From Pilasporangium apinafurcum (Eukaryota; Oomycota; Peronosporomycetes; Pythiales; Pythiaceae): a stretch of 64,000 bases of DNA. Below are positions 53,423 to 63,829 of the stretch, one piece after another. The stretch's first letter is position 1, and each line of letters begins with the position of its first letter. A model generated the notes under the pieces. The model was not told the origin of the DNA. It ran no database searches and saw only the letters and a list, made by a program, of their open reading frames with translations. The translations under genes were made by a program, and so were the position numbers. The stretch spans positions 57,850 through 121,849 of the forward strand of contig BCKE01000021.1 of assembly GCA_001600495.1 (NCBI GenBank), given 5' to 3'.

Positions 53423-53514
53423 TCAAGAGGAAAGAGAAAAACCGAAAGAGACTTACTCTTTTGGAGGAAAATTAGGAACTGAATTATTGTTTTAATAAAG
53501 CTACCTACAAAGTG
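53344..53514 (-). repeat. Fanzor 5'-region repeat, copy 1
   Basis: 171 bases repeated at 63830-64000 with three mismatches and no gaps. The block covers the first coding codons after the putative acceptor, the putative intron and the sequence upstream of it. Confidence 0.9.
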
Positions 53515-55892
53515 AAATGAATGACTGATGTTTGAGTGTCCAATTCGAACATAATCGTAAACAATGAACTACCGCACCAAGCAGAAGTTCATGTTTCCCA
53601 CACATAGTAGGAAACCGTACTTTGGCAAACCCGTTCGGGTTTGGATTGTTTTCAGACCTACTGGGTCTGACATGTAATGGAGATCCATTACATGAGGAGT
53701 ACAAAAAAAGAGTGTGTTTATTAGTGCCTTTATTATAAGGTGACTAGTAGATAGTTCGATCCTTACTTCATTCCTGAGGGTCTCGAACATTATTATCCTT
53801 TGGGTGCAATGGATGGCATTCTTATTGCCCTATGTAATAATGTGACAAGTGAACAAAAACGTTCAAGTTATATTGTTTTTCAGCGGAAAGTATTGGACGA
53901 TCTACAGTGAAGAGGGTGGATCTCGTTTGCGAAGGATATTAATCCACTCGGTATGTATGCTGTTGAGAAGGTGATGATGACTATCTCCACAACAGTACTG
54001 TTTCAGACAGTATGATACGAGAAAGCATTGAGAATGAGAAGCTTTTAGATCAACTCTATGACGTGGGTGACGGAACGCATCCGCTCATTTGTAGACCACA
54101 ATGAGCCTCTTCAGACGCATATTGATGGTTCATCAGTATCTGTAGTTGGGTAAGAGCTTACGATGAAGCTCGTGGTTCTTCTTGTCAAAGTGGGAGACAC
54201 CATAATGTCCATATCATCATCATTAGACAGCAAACAACGGTGCTCAGCAACCTTGCGTTTGCAGTTCCACGTTTACAACACGTCTCACCAAATATTGAAC
54301 AATGTCCTCGCGATCATTGTTGAAAGCTCAAACAATCACGGATCAATGTTTCGCTATGGTATCGTGTTTCAACAAATACTGCACAATGCTCATATGGCAA
54401 CAAAAGATGGCACTGCTCAGGAGCGTGAACCTATTCTAATTGCGCGTGTTTGTCCTTACGCCATACTCCACCCAATATCCAATAACATCTAGATGTTCAT
54501 TACTGACAGCACTGACCAACAGTGTCCATCTGTCCTGGCTTTTTGCCTCGACTGTTGTGTCGTTTCAATATACCAGTGGTCAATCATTTACCAAAATCCA
54601 CATCAGCATGAAAGCAGCAACTGCGACAGTACTGCTTCATTTGATTTAGAATAGTTCGTCTTCGGCGGTATACAAACAATTATGTGTAGATACAAATGGT
54701 TCTTTAGTGCAAGCGAGTTCATTAGGAAAAGTGCTGCAGATGAGCCTGCCCCAATATTCAAGTCCGACAACTCCAAGCCAGTCTTTCTGTCGTGAGCAGC
54801 AGGAAACGAACTTCCTAACGCGCAAAAATAACCTCATCAATCAATTTTGTCTCAGATTACGCTGTGCTATCACAGACAATAAGGGCGTATCAAACGTCAT
54901 AATAGTTAGTGCTGTTCCATGTTCCCACCAGCAGCGGACAAACAGGTAAATAAGCTTTAAATCCCTACTGAACGTTATATAATGATCTGAAATGGTCCGA
55001 AACGCAGAACGTGCCTTTCCTGACATGTTTGCTCGCTTTCTCTTTTGTATAATAGCATATCTTGAAAGAGCTCAATTCAGTGATGACGTTTGTACAAATC
55101 CCCTGCAAGCAAACTAATGTTACAAGCGGCATATTAAAGCTCAAAGCAAAAACACATGAACAAGAATACTAGAGCTTCAGACTGGGTGAATTTGTGCATT
55201 CGGAAATAACGCACAAAACGAGCCAATTGTTTCTGATAATTCTCACCAAAAAACATCAATTTCAAGCTAACTATTTTATGGGCGGATGCAGCTTCCTCGC
55301 GTTTATATTTCTATGCAACGAGCTTTGTTGCCGCTCTTCGTGATGTTATCGAGAGTGTAGGGGACTTTTAGGTATTTGTTTGAGATCACCAGCACATTGA
55401 TTGTCCAAGAACAATTTAGGACTTCAGCAACCTATTTTTCATTTATATTTTAAATGTAAATACCACCTATCCACCGTAAAATACGACACTTTTTCATGCC
55501 ATAAAGGAGCAAATTTTGGCTAATCAACGGTAATAAGGTATCACTCACAAATCTGGAGAATGGAGGGACGACGCAATTCAAATGGACTTGAACGTAGGAC
55601 GAATGCCTTGTTGTTTTACGTGTAGCTGTCAGGTGGATGAGCTCAAAAAAGGCACTGCTGTGATTGTTGGACATGTGACGTGATCTTCTTCTTTTAGGCA
55701 CATGTGCACACTATCGTCGTAAGGATGTAATTAAAATCAGCGCACCCTCTGAAGCGTCTTGGTGGTTTCGCTTTTGTGTGGCTAGTCATACGCGGGTATT
55801 GTTTACCTTTGCAATAGCAACACCAACATTAACATCAACGAAGATAGTTTTGCTCTCTCTATCTCTGTTGATTTTCCCACAGTGAAAGAGGG
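53515..55892. other. Intergenic region, no gene recognised
   Basis: About 2.4 kb between the Fanzor and OSCA-like genes. Scattered frames of 60-110 codons show no family signature. It may contain upstream Fanzor exons or the other end of the element, but I could not place them. The last 100 bases presumably hold the OSCA promoter. Confidence 0.4.
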
Positions 55893-58800
55893 ATGACGAT
55901 GGAGTCAGAGCAACAGCCACAACAGGAAGAGCAGGAACCTGGTAACGACAATGATGAGATAGAACTAGCAGAAGAGCGAGCGTCCGTAAACGCATCTCAT
56001 GTCGTGGTTGGATCCTCCGAATCAGAGAATGTCGAAAAGGATGCGCGTACCAACATGATCAATGGACCGAATGAGAAGACAGAAAATCATGTGAATAAAG
56101 ATGACCATGAAGAGGATGATTCGAAAGCTAACGGTGCTGTAGATACGACAGCCATTCAGATAGAAGACGATGATTCTGCAGATGCAAACACTCCGAGTCT
56201 TCCGTCCATCAAAACGTATGGAATAACTGCAACTGCACCAGCAATCAACAGCAACGATTACAAGACAATGGCCAAGATGGCCATGACGCTCGCCAAGCAT
56301 AATCGGCTCGGTGCTGGTAGTAAATCCGCCTATGAAGCCAAGATGAGTGACATTGGTGCGTTGGGTATTGGACTGCAGCTTTATTTTATGCTGACCAAGT
56401 ACCTGAGCTGGGCATTCTTGATCATGGGCATCATTACTTTACCAACAATCATCTTAAACCATGCCGGTCATGGAATTACGAGCAAAATGGCAGATCCGCT
56501 GCAACTCGCGTACGCGTCCCTGGGTAACCAAGGTGTCAATAGTGAAATTGCGAATGATCCAAATTTGTGCTTACCTCTAGGGGATATCGATTGTAATTGG
56601 ACGACGGTGAATACGCCATTCACGACAGATCCATTCAAAGTGACATGGATCATTACTATCAGTGATTGCCTCTATTCCATCTTTTTTCTCGGATTCTATG
56701 CATTTTATCGATATTATGCCAAAAAAGCTATTGACACACATATGAATGAGAATCTCACCCCAGCCAAGTATGCAGTCTACATTCGAGGACTGCCAGTCGA
56801 TGCCACAGAAGAAGAGATTTTGCAACACTTCAATACATTGTACGATCTTACCAAAGAGGAAGAGTCTTCACCACTTTGGTTTGGCTTATTCTGGGGCAAA
56901 CGGCATAAAGTTAAGCACTCGCTCTCGAAACGAGCGATAAATCGATCAGTTGTGAAAAATTTGGATCATTTGGCGGGCTCAAGTAGCAGCCATCCGAACA
57001 AGGAGATTTATCTGAACACGTGGATAGCGGAAGTGAGCATCGGCCATCCGACTGGAGGGTTGCTGAGAACGTTTTTATCAATGGAGGCATTAAATCAGAG
57101 CATAGCGGAGACATTGACGCTCATTCAAACATTGAATGAAGAGAAGAAGGCATCGCCTAGTACGTTCAAGCCGAGAGATGAAAAGTTAATTCATACCTCC
57201 ACCAAGAAACTTGAGAAACTTAATGCTCAGAGGCAAAAGAAAACCAGCAAGATCAAAGCGCTGAAACAGGCGATTCCAGATACAAAATCCTCTGCAAAGT
57301 CTAAACAAAAGAAACAAGAGAATAACATTACCAGCAAGAACAAGCGCCAGCAGGCACGAGCCAAAGTCACAGCTGCAGCGCATGCTGCGAAACAGTCCGC
57401 CACGGCCAACACAAACACAGCTTTCAATTGGGACGCCTGTGAATGTGCATTTGTGGTGTTTAACAACTTAGAATCACGGCGTCGATGTTTACATGACTAC
57501 CGTAACTCGACACACTGGTTTGTGCGCAAATTCCAACCGAAGGTGTTGCGTTTCCGTCAAGGAAAATACCCATTGATTGTTGTGCCAGCTCCAGAACCGT
57601 CCAATATCTTATGGGAAAACTTGGAGATTACCGAGAAAGGTCGATTCTACCGGCGGTCACTTACATCCTTTATCACATTTCTACTGCTGCTGTTCTCCTG
57701 TATCATCATCTCAGCAGCTCAAACAGCGCAGCAACAGTTTGCGGACAAGATGCCCCCATCAGGGCTCTGCGAAACGTCTCTTCCTGAGATCTTTTATGGG
57801 AATGATTCCTATGCGAGTGACCCAGAGATCCAATGGATTTTAGCGTGGGATAAGACTGCGACCTGTTCAGCTGGTACGAATCGTGGAAAACGCTATCACA
57901 TTGCGTATACGAATGGGATTGTTAACGACTTAAATATCAGCAATCCTTCTGCTGCATATACATCAGCCGACCCACCTGTACGGTGCGTGGACGATCCATG
58001 TGTCTCTGAGGCTAGCAGTCAAGTATGTAATACTTTACCATGCTTTGATCAAGACATGCTCGACGCTGGAGATGATTGTGAGACATACTTGGCGAGTCAC
58101 GTGCTCTATTGTTATTGCTCGTCTACATTGACGAGTAGCATCAAAATGTACGGGTACATTCAAGGTCCAAAGAAACTCTGGCAGGATAATGAGCCATGTC
58201 GTGGGTTTATCAAAGATTACCTGACCAAAAATGGGTTCATCGTGGTTGCGGCAGCAGTCGTAGTCATTGTAAACATGCTGCTCAACACGATTCTACGAGC
58301 CTTTGCCACGTTTGAACGGCATTCAAGCGAGTCTGCAAAAGCATCAGCGATTGCACTCAAGATGTTCAGCGCGCAGTTTCTTAACACAGCAGTCATTGTA
58401 TTGATTGTGAATGCATCATTGGGACTTTCGAACACGGCAGTTGTGAAAGAACTTTTCAAAGGAAAGTATCAGGATTTCCAGCGAGAGTGGTATCCAACTG
58501 TGGGGATGGGTATTACGACCACCATGCTCATCAATGCGCTTCTCCCGCAGATCTCGCTTTTCGTCAGGATGTTTGTGTTTGCACCCATTACACGCGCCAT
58601 TCAACGGCGCAAGATTCGAACACAAGAGCAAATGAACAAGTTGTATGCCGGACCAGAATTTGATATCTCTGTGCGGTATCCGATGCTGCTCAACTCCATC
58701 TTTGTCACAATGGCATTCTGCGGGGGCTCTCCCATCCTGCTCTTCATTGCTGCGTTGGCATGTGCTGGCACGTACTGGTTTGATAAATTGTCGATTCTGC

Positions 58801-59885
58801 ATTTATATAGTGTCACAACGACGTATGACGAAGTCCTTGGTGAAGTAGCACTAACTTTGTTGCCCTGGACGTTGGTGTTACACTTGGGCTTTTCTACCTG
58901 GATGTATGGGAATTCTGACCTGATGCAATCAACGATGCTCGATATCAAGTGGGTTTTGAGGCTTGTGGGATTGTCTTCAGTCGTCAACAAATATCCAGGG
59001 GCTTCGAATGAGCAATTATACGAACAGCTGGTGAAGGATGCTTCGACGTACGATGTGCTGGGCAAGTACGGCTTTGTCGTCAAAGTCGTGCGGTCGAATG
59101 TCACGATCATGTTCCTGTTCTTTGTGGGCTCAATCTTTTGCATTTTGCTTTCGACAGTGTGGCTGCAGTTTGGCTATCCAGTGCTTGTGCACTTGGCTAA
59201 GCTCATCAAGCGTCTGATTTGCTTGCCACTACGAAATGAATCGACCCAGTCCAAGCAAGATACCAAGAAAAAAGCCAAGAAGCCTATAGTGATTCCAGAG
59301 TTTACAGATTTCTTCCGAAAATCTGTGATTAGTTCCTTTCGGCCAGACAAAGCGTTGGGGTTTGAGCGAAATCAGGAAGGCGAGTTAATTTGCCGCTGGC
59401 AACATGAGACTATGATATACGGATTCAAGAGAAAGCCAGGTGATATGAAGCGAACGTGGGAAGCCATGCAAGCGCCTGTGAAGGTGTATGCGATCGAGGC
59501 GAATGGAAAGTATCGGCTGGCTGTGAATGAGATCGTTGAGGCTGCACATATTATTCGAAAAGCTAGTACTGCTGTAAAGTTGCATGCTGTGGCGCCAATG
59601 TACGATGAACCAGAATCGAACCAAATGCGTGAAGTTAACGCGGCCATCACTGCGACTGAACCGGTCGCTGAAGATTCAAACCAGCAAGTCAACGAAGCAA
59701 ATCTGAGTATTGACGAACCGAAACAGATGGCAGCGGAAATTGATGCGATCTCGGCGGCTATTGCGGAAACTGAGCCCATTAGTGCTGCTGATAGAAAAGA
59801 GGAAATGGGATCTGAAATGGAGGCTGAGTCCAAAAGCATAGATGATGCATCTTACGATCAGTCCACAACAACGAACACAGACTAG
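55893..59885 (+). CDS. OSCA/TMEM63-like (CSC1/DUF221) mechanosensitive cation channel
   Basis: A single-exon protein of 1330 residues. The N-terminal 110 residues are acidic and disordered. A first membrane segment (IGLQLYFMLTKYLSWAFLIM) and others follow. The cytosolic domain begins KYAVYIRGLPVDATEEEILQ, the RRM-like fold of this family. The conserved NILWENLEITEKGRFYRRSL precedes a block of membrane helices that covers most of the region from about 580 to 1090 (for example FITFLLLLFSCIIISAAQ). An acidic tail ends the protein. Family members are osmotic- or stretch-gated channels. An unusual feature is a long Cys-rich extracytoplasmic loop (about 610-750). The ATG is preceded by a short leader after a TTTTCCCACAG stretch. 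Confidence 0.8.
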   Translation: MTMESEQQPQQEEQEPGNDNDEIELAEERASVNASHVVVGSSESENVEKDARTNMINGPNEKTENHVNKDDHEEDDSKANGAVDTTAIQIEDDDSADANTPSLPSIKTYGITATAPAINSNDYKTMAKMAMTLAKHNRLGAGSKSAYEAKMSDIGALGIGLQLYFMLTKYLSWAFLIMGIITLPTIILNHAGHGITSKMADPLQLAYASLGNQGVNSEIANDPNLCLPLGDIDCNWTTVNTPFTTDPFKVTWIITISDCLYSIFFLGFYAFYRYYAKKAIDTHMNENLTPAKYAVYIRGLPVDATEEEILQHFNTLYDLTKEEESSPLWFGLFWGKRHKVKHSLSKRAINRSVVKNLDHLAGSSSSHPNKEIYLNTWIAEVSIGHPTGGLLRTFLSMEALNQSIAETLTLIQTLNEEKKASPSTFKPRDEKLIHTSTKKLEKLNAQRQKKTSKIKALKQAIPDTKSSAKSKQKKQENNITSKNKRQQARAKVTAAAHAAKQSATANTNTAFNWDACECAFVVFNNLESRRRCLHDYRNSTHWFVRKFQPKVLRFRQGKYPLIVVPAPEPSNILWENLEITEKGRFYRRSLTSFITFLLLLFSCIIISAAQTAQQQFADKMPPSGLCETSLPEIFYGNDSYASDPEIQWILAWDKTATCSAGTNRGKRYHIAYTNGIVNDLNISNPSAAYTSADPPVRCVDDPCVSEASSQVCNTLPCFDQDMLDAGDDCETYLASHVLYCYCSSTLTSSIKMYGYIQGPKKLWQDNEPCRGFIKDYLTKNGFIVVAAAVVVIVNMLLNTILRAFATFERHSSESAKASAIALKMFSAQFLNTAVIVLIVNASLGLSNTAVVKELFKGKYQDFQREWYPTVGMGITTTMLINALLPQISLFVRMFVFAPITRAIQRRKIRTQEQMNKLYAGPEFDISVRYPMLLNSIFVTMAFCGGSPILLFIAALACAGTYWFDKLSILHLYSVTTTYDEVLGEVALTLLPWTLVLHLGFSTWMYGNSDLMQSTMLDIKWVLRLVGLSSVVNKYPGASNEQLYEQLVKDASTYDVLGKYGFVVKVVRSNVTIMFLFFVGSIFCILLSTVWLQFGYPVLVHLAKLIKRLICLPLRNESTQSKQDTKKKAKKPIVIPEFTDFFRKSVISSFRPDKALGFERNQEGELICRWQHETMIYGFKRKPGDMKRTWEAMQAPVKVYAIEANGKYRLAVNEIVEAAHIIRKASTAVKLHAVAPMYDEPESNQMREVNAAITATEPVAEDSNQQVNEANLSIDEPKQMAAEIDAISAAIAETEPISAADRKEEMGSEMEAESKSIDDASYDQSTTTNTD

Positions 59886-60058
59886 AGATGAGTGAAAGAG
59901 GATCGAGATCAAGTTGCTAGACAAATTATGTTCCGTTTTGAATAAACTTCGTCAAATATCATCTTTTCCGTCTCCTTCGGAAACAATTAAAGTAATCGAT
60001 GCCAGAATTTATTGGTTCGTAAGGTTCTCAAGCCATAATGTGTAACTTGTTATAGTAC

Positions 60059-63000
60059 TTACGAGTTTACACTCTGCAGATCACAATTTTCACTGGATAC
60101 ACATGAAGCCAGAGATGTGCCGGCCGATAAGGTTGAGCAGTCTGTTTCCATCTCCGCCCTCGAGTATGTCATTGGAGCAATTTCGGTCTCTTCGTCTCGA
60201 AACCTCTCCAATTTTCTCACAACGGATGATATTGTTGGTCGATTCGATGGTTTATATGCGCACATTTTCCCAACGAATCTCCATTGACCATCCGTGAAAC
60301 TTCCTGGTTTCCGCGGGAACATACCCTTGCGTACGCGATGTCGAATGGTGATGTCGGGTAAGGAGCCCCATGGCAGTTCAGCTGTAACTGTTTCGATAAT
60401 GCACATACCCAACGAGTAAATATCCGATGCAAAGGTGACGCCAGTCTTGGCCATTAAAATTTCCGGAGCCTTCCAACGTATCGCTCCAACATTTGACAGT
60501 GGCTTCGACTTCCCGCTTATGCAACACAAACTGAAACCCGAGATTTTAGTCCTCCAGTCTGCACCAATCAGCACGTTATCTCCTTTCAAGTCGCCATGAA
60601 TGATCCGCTGTTGATGAAGATATTTCAGACCGACCACGAGCTCGTAGAGTTTGTTCCACACAAGATGTCTGTTTTCTGATCTTGACAGAAAACAAGACAA
60701 TGTTCCATTCGGTGCGTGCTCACATACGAGGAACATTTTACCAACATGACAGGCTCCATACAGCTTGATAATATGAGGATGATGCAGCTGATACCAGATC
60801 TGGACTTCCTTAACAAATTTCTTCCTCACGTTCCGACGATTGGATGTAACTTCCTTTACGATCACACTTGAATCGTGCCATTTCCCAAGATAGATATTGC
60901 TAGAGGTGCGTCTGTTGAACGGTTCTTGTGCAAGACGGACTTGATACCTGGGAATAAACCAGTTTTCGATGACTGGTACTCTCACTTTTGGGAGCATTGC
61001 GAGTTGAGTATCGAGATCATCCATAACTTGAATCTGCCAACTCAAGAATTTTCTGCGACGATTGTGTCTCTCAAAGCGTAAGATAGCTAATGCTTCTTCT
61101 TGTGACTCTATCGAACCAAATTCGTCGGCAATTGCATTTTTATTCACTTCATGAACTGTAAAAGCATTCTGTTGAGCTTTTTTGGCTTGCTTCCATCGAC
61201 TCTTCGAATACCGCACATCTGCAACGTGGTCCAATTCGAGGCGTTGCACAATATCGTTGATTTCATCATGTAATTCCCATATCTGATCAGCAATTCCATC
61301 GCTGTAAACTAGCCGGGTGGCGATATTGCCATCCACCTGTTGGTGTAAGATGTCATGAAAGCTTTGAATCACATCTGCATAATCACGTACATTTTCGACA
61401 TGTTCATCGTAATTTACATCATGCAAATAGGCAAAGACTGCAAATAATCGGTCGCATATATCGTCACAAAGGAGTTGAGTTTCATGCATGCGTTCGCATA
61501 AACTGCGCAGTCTGTTGAGCATACTCGACAGAAGGACACAATTTTGAACCACAAAATCTTTTAAAGCATGACCATCCACAGTAATTTCTCTTCGGCAAGC
61601 TGAACTCAGACGAGAATCTGCTACTTCATCATTTCGCGCTTCGTATACATCGTCTTCTTCATCTGTTAGTTCTTTGTCAGAGCTGAAACTGGTCACAGAC
61701 ACACTAGATATCGATGAGTCGGATGAAGATCCGCTGGAGAGGTACCCTTTATCATTGGTAGCATGACAAAATTCTTCCAATTTCGTGACAATCGTCGATA
61801 TGAGAGGACGATCTGAAGGAGTTGGAGCACACATTTGGATGATGAGAGTCCACTGATCATCACTGAACAATCCTTCTACTCTTCGCGGGAGTTCGCCATT
61901 CATCACATGGAATTTGACTGCTGCATCGGGAAGCGTCTTTTGCCAAGGGAAATCGCCCGTCACTGCTTCGATAATGCACATGGCTAACGAATAAATATCG
62001 GACTGAAATGATATTCCACAATCGCCTCTCAAGATTTCAGGTGCCTTCCACTGAACCGCTCCGTTTCCTCCCATTGGCTTGATCGACATAGAACTGGCAA
62101 TAGCGTGACTCAAACCGAAATCTGTAAGTTTGGCTAAGCCATCTGTCCCTACTAACAGATTATTCCCCTTCAAATCCCCATGAATAATATTCTCTTCATG
62201 CAGATACTGGAGACCAAGGGCAACTTCATACATTTTCTGCCATACTAGCTGTTTATTTGCTTCTCTCCGTAGAAAGTCTGGGATTGTCCCGTTAGCTGCG
62301 TATTCACAGACAAAAAAGAGATCCCCAACATGGCAGGCTCCATGAAGTTTAATCACATGCGGATGATTCAATTGATGCCAAATCTGAGCTTCATTCATGA
62401 ACGTGTTGCGAGATTCAACAGCATACAGAGTAATGCGCTTAACCACAACACTTGTGTTCAACCATTTTGCGTGATGCATCGATCCAAAGGAGCCTGAACG
62501 AAACGAAGTCGACCTCCACTCCACCAAGTACGGCGGAATAAACCAAGCCGGTGGCTTTGAAACGTTGAGATTCGCTAAGCCAGAAATCTTCTTGTCGAAA
62601 TTCTTCATTAGTTCCGCTTGAGCGCGTAATCTCGTGTGGCTGCTGTGATATTTGGCACTTTCGTAGCGCAAAAGTGTCAGTGCTTCTTCTTGCGCATCTA
62701 TATCCTTTAATTCATTCTCTATAACGCCATCATCTTGGCATAGAGTCATAAAATTCGCGATTTCACCTTTCCGGTCTTTCTTCCACTGCTCTCTCCAGCG
62801 ACTCGTTTCTTTATATCGCTCCCCAAATAACCGCAACACAACGGCATCTAGATCTTCATGGAATAGCCACATTTTCTCTGCGATGCGATAGCTGCACACC
62901 ACACGAAAAACGAGTCTTTTATCCGCAAACATGGTCAACGTGTCATGGAAGCGCACGAGTTGCTGCTTGTATTTACCAATCGTATCATTTATTAGTTGAA

Positions 63001-63307
63001 CATTAGCAGTGCGGATGCGGGAGTATATCGTCACAAATCGAAGCAACACACGCTCACAGATGGTCTCGGACTCGTGCATCTTGCGACAGAGTGTTGTGGT
63101 ATCCTGTAGAACTTTGGGTAGTGTGCGGTTTGGACCATTGACAAAGTAATTGAACAGTGTATGGTCTTCGCGTTTGAGCTCGGCATCGACATCGATCGTC
63201 ACGTGTTCCATGTTCGCCGCTATTATATCCTTCTCTGCCTCTTGTTCTTCTTGTACTGGTAGTGTTGGTGATGGCAGTGCATTTACATTTTGTCGGTCAC
63301 TCCCCAT
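60059..63307 (-). CDS. Tandem TKL kinase-pseudokinase protein (two helical-bundle/kinase units)
   Basis: 1082 residues in a single exon. Unit 1 (1-545) has a helical bundle (RTLPKVLQDTTTLCRKMHES) and a kinase domain with glycine loop SGSFGSMHH, lysine in VVVKRITL, HGDLKGNN and LTDFG, all intact. A Ser/Asp linker follows. Unit 2 (545-1082) repeats bundle and kinase, but its glycine loop reads RRTSSNIY and DFG is replaced by GFS (KISGFSLCC); HGDLKGDN is kept. So an apparently active kinase precedes a pseudokinase, the reverse of the JAK order. Unit 1 most resembles the kinase in the fusion gene at 22715. The extreme C-terminus is Ser/Cys/Glu-rich. Overlap of the stop with a GTAAGT sequence leaves a small chance of a further 3' exon. 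Confidence 0.85.
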   Translation of the reverse strand: MGSDRQNVNALPSPTLPVQEEQEAEKDIIAANMEHVTIDVDAELKREDHTLFNYFVNGPNRTLPKVLQDTTTLCRKMHESETICERVLLRFVTIYSRIRTANVQLINDTIGKYKQQLVRFHDTLTMFADKRLVFRVVCSYRIAEKMWLFHEDLDAVVLRLFGERYKETSRWREQWKKDRKGEIANFMTLCQDDGVIENELKDIDAQEEALTLLRYESAKYHSSHTRLRAQAELMKNFDKKISGLANLNVSKPPAWFIPPYLVEWRSTSFRSGSFGSMHHAKWLNTSVVVKRITLYAVESRNTFMNEAQIWHQLNHPHVIKLHGACHVGDLFFVCEYAANGTIPDFLRREANKQLVWQKMYEVALGLQYLHEENIIHGDLKGNNLLVGTDGLAKLTDFGLSHAIASSMSIKPMGGNGAVQWKAPEILRGDCGISFQSDIYSLAMCIIEAVTGDFPWQKTLPDAAVKFHVMNGELPRRVEGLFSDDQWTLIIQMCAPTPSDRPLISTIVTKLEEFCHATNDKGYLSSGSSSDSSISSVSVTSFSSDKELTDEEDDVYEARNDEVADSRLSSACRREITVDGHALKDFVVQNCVLLSSMLNRLRSLCERMHETQLLCDDICDRLFAVFAYLHDVNYDEHVENVRDYADVIQSFHDILHQQVDGNIATRLVYSDGIADQIWELHDEINDIVQRLELDHVADVRYSKSRWKQAKKAQQNAFTVHEVNKNAIADEFGSIESQEEALAILRFERHNRRRKFLSWQIQVMDDLDTQLAMLPKVRVPVIENWFIPRYQVRLAQEPFNRRTSSNIYLGKWHDSSVIVKEVTSNRRNVRKKFVKEVQIWYQLHHPHIIKLYGACHVGKMFLVCEHAPNGTLSCFLSRSENRHLVWNKLYELVVGLKYLHQQRIIHGDLKGDNVLIGADWRTKISGFSLCCISGKSKPLSNVGAIRWKAPEILMAKTGVTFASDIYSLGMCIIETVTAELPWGSLPDITIRHRVRKGMFPRKPGSFTDGQWRFVGKMCAYKPSNRPTISSVVRKLERFRDEETEIAPMTYSRAEMETDCSTLSAGTSLASCVSSENCDLQSVNS

Positions 63308-63547
63308 GCTGGAATGCTCTGCGTGTTGCTCGTGATTTTAGAAAATGGAAGTTGGCAAGTGGATACATCTGCTGATATATATGCAGGCCTCTTTAATCCA
63401 GGCGCCTGAGAGGAAAATCGCCTAAAATACCTAGAATAAGAGGCGCCTAGAATAAACCCAGACTGCGGCAGCATTTTTTGTCAACTTGATTGGTTGTTGT
63501 GTGGCTTTGCGCCGCTCACTGTGATATTTTGGGACTTTCAAAGACGA

Positions 63548-63819
63548 TGATTGGTAGAAAGTACAATTTAAGGGTTTTGATTGGTAGAAAATACGAAGAA
63601 CTTTGAGGGCGTTGGTAGGCGGAGGTGGTAACTTGAAGGCAAAATGAACAGTGAATTAGATGGAGGACTTAGTTCGCTATCACTACCTCTAAGCTCCCTT
63701 TCAATGCATGTTTTCCTAATCTGATTACGATCATCTTTCTACTTTCTTTCTTTTACATATGTATAACATCCAACTATGTGTTTCTGACTATTTTCCCTCT
63801 TAATGTATTGAAATGACTT
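63548..63819 (+). repeat. Dispersed repeat, copy 2
   Basis: About 270 bases similar to 37360-37634, with the same core landmarks (TCTAAGCTCCCTTTCAATGC, GATTACGATCATC, AACTATGTGTTTCTGACT). It ends right beside the Fanzor 5'-region repeat at 63830. Confidence 0.8.
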
Positions 63820-63829
63820 TGGTATGAAA

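Noticed and set aside
54163-54492. Plus-strand frame of 109 codons between the Fanzor and OSCA-like genes
   Set aside because: No recognisable domain; composition and position do not support coding.
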